64,000 nt of DNA from Leucothrix pacifica (GCF_003172875.1 NZ_QGKM01000041.1:1-64000), one strand, 5' to 3'; shown: positions 20,340 through 30,113, counted from the first letter of the stretch. A program made the numbers and translations. The notes: generated by a model from the sequence alone, not told the origin.

Positions 20340-21697
20340 GTGCTTGCCTCCTTTTGGTCGTGAGTAGCAATTTCCTGTTGTAATGCTTCAACCACTCGCT
20401 CCATGCGCATGCCGCGAGATCCTTTCACCAATAAGGTCATATTATTTTTCAGTTGTTGTTTTAAAGAATCCAGTAGTGGTTCAAGCTCGGTAAAAAACTC
20501 GGCTCGCTCACCAAATGCCTTTGCAGATTCCTCAGTGAATTTGCCAAGACAAAATAATTGATCAATATTTTTTTCACGCGCATATTCACCGATATGACGG
20601 TGCAGCTCGAGCACATCATCGCCCAACTCCCCCATATCACCGAGCACTAGTACCCGCTCACCTGCGGTAAAACCGGCCAATACATCAACCGCCGCTGCCG
20701 CTGAGGTTGGGTTAGCATTATAGGTATCATCAATAACACGTGTGCCGTGCTGACCAGGCACTGACGCCAAACGCCCTTTAACTGGCTGTAGCGTTTCAAG
20801 CCCTGCTTTGATATCCGCCAAACTTGCACCCACAGCGATTGCCGCACTGGCCGCTGCTAATGCATTTCGTGCGTTGTGGTTACCCAATAATGATAAGGTA
20901 ATTTCTACTGACTCATCTTCAGTAGAAAGTACCAACATCCCTGTTGGTGAGACCTTTCCTTGTACGGTGGCGGCATTATCCATGCCGAAACTGATAATCT
21001 CACGTCCAACATTGCAGCCCTTCCAATAGTCAGCATACTGATCATCTGCGTTGATAATCGCGACACCAGACTCATCCAAGCCCAGGAAAATTTCTGCTTT
21101 AGCGCGTGAAACACCCTCAATACTGCCAAACCCTTCAAGATGTGCTGCGCCTGCATTATTCAGAATCGCAACATCGGGTCGGGAAATACCGGTTAAAAAT
21201 TTAATCTCACCGAAATGGTTCGCTCCCATTTCGATAACAGCATAATCATGTTCATCTCGTAATCTAAGCAGCGTTAGCGGCATTCCCAAGTCATTATTCA
21301 GATTGCCAAGCGTTGCCAATACAGAGCCTTTTTGTGACAAAATGGCACTCAGCATTTCTTTTACCGTGGTCTTACCATTGCTTCCTGTCAGACCCACCAA
21401 CGGCTTTTTAAACTGTTGGCGCCATGCTGCCGCAAAACTCGCTAAGGCAGCCCGTGTATCCGTCACAAGCACCTGTGGAAGATTACATTCAACCAATTCA
21501 CTTACCAGAGCCGCACCAGCAATTCCGTCAAGCGCTGCCACAAAATCATGCGCATCAAAGCGCTCACCTTTAATCGCAATGAAAAGCTGATCGCTGTTGA
21601 CCGCACGTGAATCAGTGGCAAACGAATCAATTTCTACGTCGGCGCCATGGAGCTTTCCACCAGTCATCTTTGCAATATCAGAAAGCATCCAAGTCAT
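20333..21697 (-). CDS. murF: UDP-MurNAc-tripeptide--D-Ala-D-Ala ligase
   Basis: MurF adds the D-Ala-D-Ala dipeptide to UDP-MurNAc-tripeptide, the last cytoplasmic peptide step. It has 454 aa. The N-terminal domain has [22 protein letters not shown], the P-loop is GSNGKTT at 105-111, and the core has [15 protein letters not shown] and [12 protein letters not shown]. The C-terminal domain has [16 protein letters not shown] and the end motif [13 protein letters not shown]. It overlaps murE by 4 nt, in an ATGA junction. Confidence 0.97.
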   Translation of the reverse strand: MTWMLSDIAKMTGGKLHGADVEIDSFATDSRAVNSDQLFIAIKGERFDAHDFVAALDGIAGAALVSELVECNLPQVLVTDTRAALASFAAAWRQQFKKPLVGLTGSNGKTTVKEMLSAILSQKGSVLATLGNLNNDLGMPLTLLRLRDEHDYAVIEMGANHFGEIKFLTGISRPDVAILNNAGAAHLEGFGSIEGVSRAKAEIFLGLDESGVAIINADDQYADYWKGCNVGREIISFGMDNAATVQGKVSPTGMLVLSTEDESVEITLSLLGNHNARNALAAASAAIAVGASLADIKAGLETLQPVKGRLASVPGQHGTRVIDDTYNANPTSAAAAVDVLAGFTAGERVLVLGDMGELGDDVLELHRHIGEYAREKNIDQLFCLGKFTEESAKAFGERAEFFTELEPLLDSLKQQLKNNMTLLVKGSRGMRMERVVEALQQEIATHDQKEASTC

Positions 21698-23196
21698 GCC
21701 GCAGCCTCCATCGTTGCTAAAGCCTGACGAATTTGTTCACGGTCATCGAAAGGATATTCCACGCCACCAATAAGTTGTGCTTGCTCATGTCCTTTGCCGG
21801 CGATCAGTACTACATCACCCGTGTTAGCTTGCTGGACTGCGAGCTTTATAGCTGCTGAACGATCATGTTCAATAATCACCGCTTCGGGGTGTTCAAAACC
21901 TGCCGTGATATCACTCATAATATCCACTGGGTTCTCTGTTCTGGGGTTATCGTCGGTCACTATCACAACGTCTGCCAAGCGCTCAGCAACAGCAGCCATT
22001 AATGGACGCTTCCCCGCATCACGATCTCCACCACAGCCAAACACGCAAATCAATTTTGCCGAACAATGGACGCGCAATGCAGATAGCACTGACTCAAGTG
22101 CACCTGGCGTGTGTGCGTAGTCTGCTACAGTTAAAAAGTCTTGATGCTCATTTAATGCGACGCGTTCGATACGACCGGAGACAGTTGCAACTTTAGTTAC
22201 TGCATCAATAGCGACATCAATGTCGTAACCTAATGAAATCATTGCTCCTAATGTCGCCATCAGATTACTGAGGTTGAAGTCACCCAGCACTGATGCACCA
22301 AGTGAATAATTCTGGTTCTTGTAGGAGACAACAGCGGATAAACCACGATGATTATAGTTCGCACTTGAAGCAACTAAAGTGGTTTCTGTGTAATCAGAAG
22401 CGTCGCCGATCACATAAGGAACAACAGTGACATCACTACCACTCAATTTTTCAGCAAGCAATAATCCGAAGTCATCATTAAGATTAAGCACCGCTGATTT
22501 TGGTCGATGCTCAAGAAATAGTTTAGCCTTGGCTTCTGCGTAAGCCTCTACAGTCCCGTGATAATCAAGATGGTCACGCGTCAGGTTAGTCAAGATGGCG
22601 ACGTCGAAGTTGACGCCTGCTACGCGCTGCTGATCCAACGCATGTGAAGAGACCTCCATCGCCACACAGCGGCTCCCTCGCTGGCTGAGGCGTTGGAGAT
22701 TCTTATGAACAGAGATCACATCTGGTGTGGTATGGGTCGCTTTTTCCAAAGCATTAGGGTTCCCAATACCCAGTGTCCCGATCACAGCACACGATCCACC
22801 GCTTGCATTCATTGCTTGCGCCAAAAAGTGGCTAACAGAAGTTTTTCCGTCGGTTCCTGTAATCCCGACAATCTGCAGTGGCTGATTAGAATAATCATAG
22901 AGACGGGCTGCAATTCCGCCTAGGCTCGCTGGTAGATTCTTTATCGCAATCAGAGGAATTGATAACTCAGGAACATCGATACCATCGACATATTCCCAGA
23001 TAACAGCTACTGCTCCGGATTGCTCTGCTTTCTGTGCATATTTCAAGCCATGTTCTTGCGAACCATTCATCGCAACGAACAAATAACCACCAATAACGGC
23101 TCGACTATCTAAAGTCATTTCCGAAATTTGCTGATCTTCAAAACCGGATTGTACACCAATCACGCCATCTAATAAATAACTAAGCGGTTGTGACAT
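21694..23196 (-). CDS. murE: UDP-MurNAc-dipeptide--meso-diaminopimelate ligase
   Basis: MurE adds the third residue of the stem peptide. It has 500 aa. The P-loop is GTDGKTS at 114-120, with the core segments TTPDVISVHK, EVSSHALDQQRV and LTRDHLDYHG. The specificity motif DNPR at 416-419 is the one found in meso-DAP-adding enzymes rather than lysine-adding ones, so this organism should have DAP-type peptidoglycan. Its start codon shares one base with the ftsI stop. Confidence 0.97.
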   Translation of the reverse strand: MSQPLSYLLDGVIGVQSGFEDQQISEMTLDSRAVIGGYLFVAMNGSQEHGLKYAQKAEQSGAVAVIWEYVDGIDVPELSIPLIAIKNLPASLGGIAARLYDYSNQPLQIVGITGTDGKTSVSHFLAQAMNASGGSCAVIGTLGIGNPNALEKATHTTPDVISVHKNLQRLSQRGSRCVAMEVSSHALDQQRVAGVNFDVAILTNLTRDHLDYHGTVEAYAEAKAKLFLEHRPKSAVLNLNDDFGLLLAEKLSGSDVTVVPYVIGDASDYTETTLVASSANYNHRGLSAVVSYKNQNYSLGASVLGDFNLSNLMATLGAMISLGYDIDVAIDAVTKVATVSGRIERVALNEHQDFLTVADYAHTPGALESVLSALRVHCSAKLICVFGCGGDRDAGKRPLMAAVAERLADVVIVTDDNPRTENPVDIMSDITAGFEHPEAVIIEHDRSAAIKLAVQQANTGDVVLIAGKGHEQAQLIGGVEYPFDDREQIRQALATMEAAA

Positions 23197-25004
23197 TAAG
23201 ATGCCCCCCCGTTAGTTTTGCTGGATGCTCTTTGCTTTGGCAGGTCATCAGGTGGAATATCCAGCACACGTAAACTGCTCGACATAATTTTTGAGAACAT
23301 TGGCGCAACTAAACGGCCACCGTTGGCGCGCTCCACCCGAGGCTCATCCATCATGATCGCAACAATCAAACGTGGATCACTCGCGGGCGCCAAACCGATA
23401 AAGCTCACCACTTTACGATCCTTACGATACTTTTTATTGATGTACTTAAATGCTGTGCCTGTTTTACCTGCAACAGTGTAGCCATCAATCATAGCTCGGC
23501 GACCCGTCGCTCCCTCTTTAACCACTGCAGTCATCATACGCAATACAGCCCGCGCATTTTCTGGTTTCATAATGCGCTGTCCAACAGGCTCTTCAGTCTG
23601 TCGTATCAACTTAGCCGGATACATAACACCTTCATTAGCGAAGATTGTGTAAGCCTGCGCTAGCTGTAAAAGACTCACCGACACACCATAGCCATAACCA
23701 TGTGAAGCGCGATCAACCTCTCCCCACTTATCGTAATAGCTAAGGCTGCCATTAGTCTCAGCAGGCGCGCCTGAGTCCGGACGCAAACCAAGACCGACGC
23801 GATTAAGAAACATCCAGTGATCTTTGGCATCCATTAACAATGCAACCTTGCTTGCACCCACGTTACTGGACTTAGCCAATACCATATCCAGAGTCAATGT
23901 ACCGTAGTTACGCGGATCAGTAACTGTTGTCTTTCCTAGTTTCAGCTTACCCGGATTCGTATCGATCGATACTTCAGTACCAATGACCCGCGCCTCCAAA
24001 GCCGCTGCAAGCGTTAATGGCTTAAGCGTAGAACCTGGCTCATAGGCATCCATCAGTGCTCGATTGCGATAGTTTTCAGGCTTCAAAGAGCCACGTGCAT
24101 TAGGGTTAAAGCCAGGCATATTTGCCATCGCCAATACTTCACCAGAACGTGCATCCAGCACAACCACCGAACCGGCTTTCGCGCTTAGCTGAGTAACCTG
24201 TTCTTTAAGTACTTTATATGCCTGATACTGAATACGACGGTCAATACTCAACTGAACATCCTGGCCGGGAACCATGCGTTCAACTTGCTCCACATCTTCG
24301 ATTAAGCGAGCCGCACCATCCTGAATTACTCGCTTTTCGCCAGCCTTACCCGCCAACTCTTGGTTCATTGAAAGCTCGATACCTTCAACACCACTATCAT
24401 CTATGTTAGTGAAGCCAACAACATGAGCAACTGACTCAGCCATAGGATAGAAACGACGGTACTCAGAATGAGAACCTATCGCAGGAATATTCAGGTCAGC
24501 GATATCTTGCGCCAACTCAGGAGGAGCTTGTACGGCTAAGCGCACAAAACGCTTGGTTTTGTTATCAGTCAGCAACTTAGTCAACTCACCTGAAGTCATA
24601 CTCAACAATGCTTCAGCTTTTTGTAAGTTAACGTCTAAATCATCCAACTTATCTTGAGCAGCTGCAGAGTCTTCATCCTTTTCCGCTATCGCCTTACGTA
24701 AGTTGTTGCGGACATCCCAAAATTTACGAGGGTCTGTCCAAATCGTCTCTACAGGTGAACTAATGGCAAGTGCATCATTATTACGATCTATGATCTGGCC
24801 GCGGTAAGGAGGAACCGTCATCGTGCGCATCTGGCGCTTATCAGCCTGAGCCTGTAACCATGTCTGCTGGAAAATTTCCAAATAACCCGCACGCACCAAC
24901 ATCACCGCCATACCTGCAAGCAGCACCATCAATAGTACTAAGCGCCTGCCCCGGTATACGGGTGAAATTTTTGCATTTTGTGATTTACGACGAGTTACAG
25001 TCAC
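23196..25004 (-). CDS. ftsI: Septal transpeptidase FtsI (PBP3)
   Basis: FtsI cross-links septal peptidoglycan in partnership with FtsW. It has 602 aa. A short basic tail and one membrane segment (about 20-40) are followed by the PBP dimerisation domain starting PPYRGQIIDRNNDALA, and then the transpeptidase domain. The three active-site motifs are present: STLK with nucleophile Ser325 (325-328), SSN at 379-381 and KTG at 514-516. There is no C-terminal PASTA domain. The ATGA junction with ftsL suggests coupled translation. Confidence 0.97.
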   Translation of the reverse strand: MTVTRRKSQNAKISPVYRGRRLVLLMVLLAGMAVMLVRAGYLEIFQQTWLQAQADKRQMRTMTVPPYRGQIIDRNNDALAISSPVETIWTDPRKFWDVRNNLRKAIAEKDEDSAAAQDKLDDLDVNLQKAEALLSMTSGELTKLLTDNKTKRFVRLAVQAPPELAQDIADLNIPAIGSHSEYRRFYPMAESVAHVVGFTNIDDSGVEGIELSMNQELAGKAGEKRVIQDGAARLIEDVEQVERMVPGQDVQLSIDRRIQYQAYKVLKEQVTQLSAKAGSVVVLDARSGEVLAMANMPGFNPNARGSLKPENYRNRALMDAYEPGSTLKPLTLAAALEARVIGTEVSIDTNPGKLKLGKTTVTDPRNYGTLTLDMVLAKSSNVGASKVALLMDAKDHWMFLNRVGLGLRPDSGAPAETNGSLSYYDKWGEVDRASHGYGYGVSVSLLQLAQAYTIFANEGVMYPAKLIRQTEEPVGQRIMKPENARAVLRMMTAVVKEGATGRRAMIDGYTVAGKTGTAFKYINKKYRKDRKVVSFIGLAPASDPRLIVAIMMDEPRVERANGGRLVAPMFSKIMSSSLRVLDIPPDDLPKQRASSKTNGGAS

Positions 25005-25273
25005 TCTCTTATTACCCTTATATCTACAGCACGAGGAATGTGCATTCCTAATTCACGGCGCGCCTGAGCTTCGACACGCACTTCATTTAAATCTGTTCCT
25101 TGTTGAATCTTCAGTTGACTCCATTCCGCGGTTAGCAAGTCGCGTTCCTGCTGAACCTTTTGTGCTTCAACGAATAATGTTCTTGTGTAATTGCGCTGTG
25201 TCACGACCTGTATGGCTGCGAACACGACTCCAACATACAAACTCACCAACAAAATAAGCTTCCAATGCTTCAC
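25001..25273 (-). CDS. ftsL: Cell division protein FtsL
   Basis: FtsL is the small bitopic divisome protein that forms the FtsQLB complex. It has 90 aa, with one membrane segment (about residues 5-23) and a periplasmic heptad-repeat coiled coil (about 28-75) containing VQQERDLLTAEWSQLKIQQ. The identification rests on this architecture and on the position between rsmH and ftsI, with 4-nt overlaps on both sides. Sequence conservation in the family is low. Confidence 0.92.
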   Translation of the reverse strand: MKHWKLILLVSLYVGVVFAAIQVVTQRNYTRTLFVEAQKVQQERDLLTAEWSQLKIQQGTDLNEVRVEAQARRELGMHIPRAVDIRVIRE

Positions 25274-26208
25274 GACTTTCGCTCCAAAATCCTCATCACG
25301 GAACTGCGTGAACGGACATTCTCAGCAACTTCCCTACTATCTGGCTTCATCGCCTTGCCAATCGTACGAAATGGCAATGCAATATTTGTCTCTAAAACAG
25401 GCAAACCTCTTGGAACCGGTGCTGGTGTCGATAACTTCTTAAAGTACCGCTTCACCATTCGGTCTTCTAAGGAATGAAAACTAATCACTACCATCCGACC
25501 ATCGAGCGCCAAACGCTCTGCGCCTGACTCTAAGCAACTCTCCAAATCAGCCAACTCTTTGTTAATAAAGATCCGAATAGCCTGAAAGCTTTTGGTTGCC
25601 GGATGCCGCTTACCATGAAACTTTCGTGGAATCGCATCACTAATCAAATTCGCCAACTGCAATGTCGTTTCCAGTGGCTTTGTGTCTCGCTGCTCAATAA
25701 TGCGTTGTGTAATCCGGCGCGCGAACCGTTCATCGCCATATTTCCACAACACTTCCATAATTTCGGTATCCTGCGCCTCAGCCAACCACTCAGCGGCAGA
25801 CTCACCAGACTCCGGATTCATTCGCATATCAAGCGCACCATCACGCTGAAAGCTAAATCCTCTGGCAGCATCATCCAACTGAGGAGATGAAACACCCAGA
25901 TCTAACAAAAAACCATCAACGGACCCTTCAATGCCACGCTCATCAAGCGCTTGCGAAAAATCAGCAAACGACCCGTGGTGAATCATCACTCTTGGATCAT
26001 CTGCGAATAAGTCATTCGCTACTTTGATCGCTTCAGGATCCTTATCAACCACTAATAAGCGACCCTGCTCTCCTAATTGCTCAACGATTTTTTTTGAATG
26101 TCCGCCGCGACCAAACGTGCCATCAACGTACAAACCTTCTGGCCTGACTCGCAAAGCATCAACCGCTTCGTCTAGCAGTACCGTGACATGTTGATAGTGT
26201 TCAGCCAT
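25270..26208 (-). CDS. rsmH: 16S rRNA m4C1402 methyltransferase RsmH (MraW)
   Basis: RsmH methylates N4 of C1402 in 16S rRNA with S-adenosylmethionine. It has 312 aa. The N-terminus reads HVTVLLDEAVDALRV, followed by the SAM-binding motif VDGTFGRGGHSKKI, DLGVSSPQLDDAARGFSF and the C-terminal segment VISFHSLEDRMVKRYF. It is the second gene of the dcw operon, 17 bp after mraZ. The companion enzyme for the same nucleotide, RsmI, is encoded at 27.4-28.2 kb. Confidence 0.97.
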   Translation of the reverse strand: MAEHYQHVTVLLDEAVDALRVRPEGLYVDGTFGRGGHSKKIVEQLGEQGRLLVVDKDPEAIKVANDLFADDPRVMIHHGSFADFSQALDERGIEGSVDGFLLDLGVSSPQLDDAARGFSFQRDGALDMRMNPESGESAAEWLAEAQDTEIMEVLWKYGDERFARRITQRIIEQRDTKPLETTLQLANLISDAIPRKFHGKRHPATKSFQAIRIFINKELADLESCLESGAERLALDGRMVVISFHSLEDRMVKRYFKKLSTPAPVPRGLPVLETNIALPFRTIGKAMKPDSREVAENVRSRSSVMRILERKS

Positions 26209-26225
26209 TCAAGCCGCATCCTGCG

Positions 26226-26681
26226 TTAGAGAGAGACCTGACTTAAAACGTCGTCTGTTTCCAGATTAGCTTGTGCCTCGGCAATCCATGAGTCACGCTG
26301 AGCCAACCAAGTCCCTTCATCCCATAATTCAAATTTATTAGCTTGCCCCACCAGTACCGAAGCCTTCTCGATACCTGCATACTCACGTAATGGTGGAGAC
26401 AAACGAATCCGACCTTGCGAATCCAGTTCAACTTCAGAAGCATGACCCAGCACCAAACGCTGCATGTTTCTGACGCTTCGGTTCATATTAGGTAGACGCA
26501 TCAACGTTCTTTCAACATTGATCCACTCATCCATGGCATAAACCAATAAACAATGATCTGTGTGGTCCACAGTGACAACCATCTGTCCGGATGCACTCTG
26601 CTGAATCGACTCACGATAACGCGAAGGGATTGCGATGCGCCCCTTAGTGTCAACGTTGAGATTGGATATTCCACGAAACAT
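26226..26681 (-). CDS. mraZ: Transcriptional regulator MraZ
   Basis: MraZ is a ring-shaped DNA-binding protein of the AbrB/SpoVT swapped-hairpin fold. In E. coli it represses its own dcw promoter by binding repeated TGGGN boxes. It has 151 aa with two half-domains, each with an alternating D-x-K/Q-G-R-I/L pattern: VDTKGRIAIPSRYR near the N-terminus and LDSQGRIRLSPPLREYA in the second half. It is the first gene of the operon, directly behind a promoter that carries the matching repeats. Confidence 0.96.
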   Translation of the reverse strand: MFRGISNLNVDTKGRIAIPSRYRESIQQSASGQMVVTVDHTDHCLLVYAMDEWINVERTLMRLPNMNRSVRNMQRLVLGHASEVELDSQGRIRLSPPLREYAGIEKASVLVGQANKFELWDEGTWLAQRDSWIAEAQANLETDDVLSQVSL

Positions 26682-26722
26682 GTGTTTTTTCCGATTCAGG
26701 CGGAGTGATTTTTAGCAGGAAA

Positions 26723-26757
26723 AACCACAATTCCCCACATCACTCCACTTTCCGCCA
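26723..26757 (-). promoter_or_regulatory. MraZ operator: TGG boxes at exact 10-bp spacing
   Basis: On the minus strand, TGG occurs at 26755-26757, 26745-26747, 26735-26737 and 26725-26727, each exactly 10 bp apart. One more in-register TGGG lies in the promoter spacer at 26774-26777. E. coli MraZ binds TGGGN repeats separated by 5 nt, which gives the same 10-bp period. The boxes run from the -10 into the 5' leader, as expected for repression. Confidence 0.75.
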
Positions 26758-26785
26758 ATATAGCTACGAAAAACCCACAGGTCAA
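26757..26785 (-). promoter_or_regulatory. dcw operon promoter (Pmra)
   Basis: TTGACC (26780-26785) and TATATT (26757-26762) are separated by exactly 17 nt on the minus strand, a near-consensus sigma-70 promoter. The start site should be near 26750, giving a leader of about 70 nt before mraZ. Confidence 0.8.
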
Positions 26786-26789
26786 CACA

Positions 26790-26984
26790 GATTTGTGAAA
26801 AACCTCTAGAAAAGACAATTACTTAGACGACCTGAGACACCACTAACCCGAACAAAATTAAGTTTATTTTTAAAATACAAAATTGTGTCAGCACAACTTA
26901 AGAAATTACTTCAATAAAGTTGACTAAGTTGCGGATTACTGGATATAAAAATGAAAAGTGAATTATAAATAATCACCCTATAGA
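26790..26984. other. Intergenic region between the dcw promoter and rnpB
   Basis: This AT-rich stretch holds no gene. On the plus strand it has a good-looking promoter, TTGACT (26920-26925), 18 nt, TATAAA (26944-26949), which would transcribe antisense into rnpB. On the minus strand the region just past the rnpB 3' end has only a weak GTGA/TCAC inverted repeat followed by a T-rich stretch, so I cannot assign a clear rnpB terminator. Confidence 0.4.
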
Positions 26985-26985
26985 A

Positions 26986-27336
<351 letters not shown>

Positions 27337-27349
27337 CGGACTGTAGCAA

Positions 27350-27378
27350 AATAAACGCAGCATTCATAGGTCACGCAA
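27350..27378 (-). promoter_or_regulatory. Predicted rnpB promoter inside the rsmI 3' end
   Basis: TTGCGT (27373-27378), 17 nt, then TTTATT (27350-27355) on the minus strand would start transcription a few bases before the RNase P P1 helix. Both elements are imperfect. Confidence 0.4.
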
Positions 27379-28209
27379 AGCCATTGCAGCCTTATAACAG
27401 TGATTTTTATTCTCTCCGGTAATTTTTGCCGCCAGAGAAGCGCTTTGTTTGACGGAAAGCTCTGCCATTAATAACTTTAATAAAGGTTCCAGCGCCATAC
27501 CCTGTGAAGCCTCGGTGGGGAATGCGCCCTGAACCATCACAACAAACTCACCTTTTTGGTGATTTGGTTCAGATTCTAACCACTTCAACACCTCCGAAGC
27601 CGTTCCGGAAAACGACTGCTCAAACATTTTGGTTAGCTCACGCGATAATACCACCCGCCGATCCGCCTCAATCACTTCTGACAAATCCCGCAAGCTCGCC
27701 ACAATACGATGACTCGATTCATAATAGACCTGAGTACAGGTTTGCTGTGTTGCTTTTTGGAATGCTTGCTTACGTGCCGCGGACTTGGCTGGCAAAAAAC
27801 CCTCAAACACAAATCGATCCGTTGGTAAGCCAGCCACCGACAAAGCGGCAATAATGGCGCAAGCACCCGGAATTGGCACGACGGGTATAGACAACTCCCG
27901 CAAGTGCTGTACCAAATGATACCCAGGATCACTAATCAATGGCGTACCCGCATCACTAATTAACGCCAAACTCTCTCCAGACTGCAACCACTCAGTTAAC
28001 TGATCCAGCTTATCCCGCTCATTATGATCATGCAGTGCCACCAAGCGCTTTTGTAGACCAAAGTGAGTCAGCAAACGCTTACTGGTTCGCGTATCCTCGG
28101 CACACACGCGGTCAACCCCTGCCAGCACATCCAGTGCCCGCTGCGTGATATCCCCCAAATTTCCGATGGGTGTCGCCACAACGTATAGTGTCCCTGGCTC
28201 AATTTGCAT
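27364..28209 (-). CDS. rsmI: 16S rRNA 2'-O-ribose C1402 methyltransferase RsmI
   Basis: RsmI methylates the ribose of C1402 in 16S rRNA and belongs to the tetrapyrrole-methylase fold. The chosen ATG at 28209 gives 281 aa and the standard N-terminus GTLYVVATPIGNLGDITQRAL. An AAGGA site lies 8 nt upstream. A longer frame reaching to 28329 would add 40 non-conserved residues and collide with yraN. Conserved segments are CAEDTRTSKRLL, LISDAGTPLISDPGY and VVPIPGACAIIAALSVAGLPTDRFVFEGFLP. The gene ends about 30 bp before rnpB and is divergent from yraN. In E. coli lpoA lies between rsmI and yraN; it is absent here. Confidence 0.95.
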   Translation of the reverse strand: MQIEPGTLYVVATPIGNLGDITQRALDVLAGVDRVCAEDTRTSKRLLTHFGLQKRLVALHDHNERDKLDQLTEWLQSGESLALISDAGTPLISDPGYHLVQHLRELSIPVVPIPGACAIIAALSVAGLPTDRFVFEGFLPAKSAARKQAFQKATQQTCTQVYYESSHRIVASLRDLSEVIEADRRVVLSRELTKMFEQSFSGTASEVLKWLESEPNHQKGEFVVMVQGAFPTEASQGMALEPLLKLLMAELSVKQSASLAAKITGENKNHCYKAAMALRDL

Positions 28210-28293
28210 ACCGTTTTTCCTTTGAAATGTGCGGGACCGATATTCCCGTGCTAGAGTCGTCGACACCCTAACTAACAAAAATAATCCAGCTCT

Positions 28294-28683
28294 ATGAACG
28301 ACAGGCACTATACACCAAAAGCCCGCCACTCTGCGACATCCCGACAGGTCAGAGGCGAATCAGAAGAACAACGTGCCTGCGAGTATTTACAAGCACAAGG
28401 ACTTGAACTAATCACCCAAAACTTCAACTGCAGAATGGGTGAGATCGACCTAATAATGAAACACAAAGATAGCTTGGTATTTGTAGAAGTACGTTACCGC
28501 AAAAACAGAGCATTCGGTGGAGCCGCCGCCAGCATTACCCGCAGCAAACAACGCAAAATCATCCGCACCGCACTCTTTTATCAACAAAAGTACGCCCCAA
28601 AAAGCTGCATGCGTTTTGACGTCATCGCCATTGAAGGTGATAATGAACTCCAATGGTTTCCTAGCGCATTCGATGGCTTCTAG
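28294..28683 (+). CDS. yraN: YraN family (UPF0102) endonuclease-like protein
   Basis: This is a 129-aa protein of the UPF0102 family, which has a restriction-endonuclease-like fold. The core motifs are RGESEEQRACEYLQAQGLELI, then MGEIDLIMKH with the conserved GEIDLI, and LVFVEVRYRKNRAFGGAAASI with the E-x-R/K catalytic-type residues. The N-terminal 17 residues are less conserved. The in vivo role is unknown; a nucleic-acid processing role is inferred from the fold. It is divergent from rsmI, with argA beginning 40 bp after its stop. Confidence 0.88.
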   Translation: MNDRHYTPKARHSATSRQVRGESEEQRACEYLQAQGLELITQNFNCRMGEIDLIMKHKDSLVFVEVRYRKNRAFGGAAASITRSKQRKIIRTALFYQQKYAPKSCMRFDVIAIEGDNELQWFPSAFDGF

Positions 28684-28723
28684 GTACACTTTCCCACCCA
28701 GACAGACTTTTATCGGTTTTGAC

Positions 28724-30013
28724 ATGCCACTCAATCACCACAGCTTAGTAGGCTTCTTTCGGGAAGCAGCCCCTTATATCCACATGCACAGAGGTAAAAC
28801 CTTTGTTATTGCTGTTTCCGGGGATGCATTAATGCACGAATCGATTGGGAATTTATTTAGTGATATCGCGATACTATCTACGCTCGGCGCGCGGATCGTC
28901 TTAGTGCATGGTGCACGACCGCAGATTGAGGCTCACTTGACTGCCAACAACCATAAAGGACGGATTCATAAAGGCCTGAGAATTACTGACGACAAAACAC
29001 TCGCCTACTCCAAAGCAGCTATTGGTGCGGCCCGACTGGAAATTGAGAACCACCTAAACCGTGCATTGAATCGTCCACCTATTGTGAATAATAGTCTTGG
29101 GATCGTATCTGGTAACTTTATAACCGCCAAACCCATTGGGGTAATCGATGGCGTTGACCACTTACACACGGGCAAAGTCAGGAAGATAAACCATCAACAA
29201 CTGGGACAGCTATTATCAAATGGCAATATCGTACTATTATCACCCATGGGTTACTCCCCAACAGGGCAAATTTATAATGTACTGTTTGAAGAGGTTGCCG
29301 GATTTGCTGCTAACAAGCTAAAAGCAGACAAGCTCATATTTGTGCATGAACGCACCTACTTGCCTGACCTTCCAAAACAGCTCAATCTCAGCCAACTGGA
29401 TGACATCAAGAATAGCTCGACGGAAAGACTTCTTAAAGAGATCAGCCATGCTATTCATCATAACGTGGAACGAGCACACCTAATTGACCCAAACATCGAC
29501 GGAGGATTACTACTCGAACTTTATACTCGCGACGGTGCCGGAGTAATGATTGACAACAGTCACTATGATGAACCAAGACAGGCTAACATAGATGATGTGA
29601 GTGGCATACTTGATCTAATCAGGCCGCTAGAAGCAGAGGGAATACTAACTAAACGCTCACGTGAACAGCTAGAGCTAGATATTGGGAATTTTAGCGTAAT
29701 AGAGCGAGACAAAAAAGTAATCGGGTGTGCCGCGCTATATGTGATTGAAGGTACAGAATTTGGAGAGCTGGCATGTCTGGCAATTCACCCCAACTACAGA
29801 AACAGCAATAGAGGACAGAGAATTTTTGACCACATAAAAAGCAAAGCGCGCAATTTAAACATTAAAAACTTATTCATACTCAGCACACAATCCGTTGACT
29901 GGTTTACTGAGCTAGGTTTCAAGCCATTTGAGTTTAAAAAACTACCACAAAGCAGAAGGGACACCCAAATAAAGTCCAGAAAATCAAAATCAATGATTCT
30001 GCCTCTTCCATAA
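28724..30013 (+). CDS. argA: N-acetylglutamate synthase ArgA
   Basis: ArgA makes N-acetylglutamate from glutamate and acetyl-CoA, the first step of arginine synthesis, and is normally feedback-inhibited by arginine. The ATG at 28724 gives 429 aa and the classical N-terminus FFREAAPYIHMHRGKTFVI. An amino-acid-kinase-like domain (about 1-280) has LVHGARPQIEAHL, GIVSGNFITAKPIGVIDGVD and SPMGYSPTGQIYNVL. It is followed by a GNAT acetyltransferase domain (about 285-429) with GELACLAIHPNYRNSNRGQRIF, the acetyl-CoA site. An ATG at 28673 overlapping yraN is less likely. No strong ribosome site is visible for either start. Confidence 0.93.
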   Translation: MPLNHHSLVGFFREAAPYIHMHRGKTFVIAVSGDALMHESIGNLFSDIAILSTLGARIVLVHGARPQIEAHLTANNHKGRIHKGLRITDDKTLAYSKAAIGAARLEIENHLNRALNRPPIVNNSLGIVSGNFITAKPIGVIDGVDHLHTGKVRKINHQQLGQLLSNGNIVLLSPMGYSPTGQIYNVLFEEVAGFAANKLKADKLIFVHERTYLPDLPKQLNLSQLDDIKNSSTERLLKEISHAIHHNVERAHLIDPNIDGGLLLELYTRDGAGVMIDNSHYDEPRQANIDDVSGILDLIRPLEAEGILTKRSREQLELDIGNFSVIERDKKVIGCAALYVIEGTEFGELACLAIHPNYRNSNRGQRIFDHIKSKARNLNIKNLFILSTQSVDWFTELGFKPFEFKKLPQSRRDTQIKSRKSKSMILPLP

Positions 30014-30107
30014 GCATACAAATATATCAAACCTAAAAAGAACAATTTTAGAACATACCGCACATCAATTTACCTTAAATAATCGTGCCATTTAGATAAA
30101 ACTACGA

Positions 30108-30113
30108 TATAAT
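30108..30113 (+). promoter_or_regulatory. Possible -10 element for the exported 175-aa protein
   Basis: A perfect TATAAT lies 62 bp before the ATG at 30175, in the 161-bp gap after argA. There is no good -35 at the expected distance, so this may be an activator-dependent or weak promoter. Confidence 0.35.

Noticed and set aside
28210-28329. Upstream extension of rsmI by 40 residues
   Set aside because: The extension is not conserved and overlaps the divergent yraN start. A good ribosome site precedes the ATG at 28209.
28517-28723. Upstream extension of argA inside yraN
   Set aside because: The extra residues are Pro/Ser-rich, read yraN in another frame, and are not part of the ArgA family. 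The ATG at 28724 gives the conserved N-terminus.
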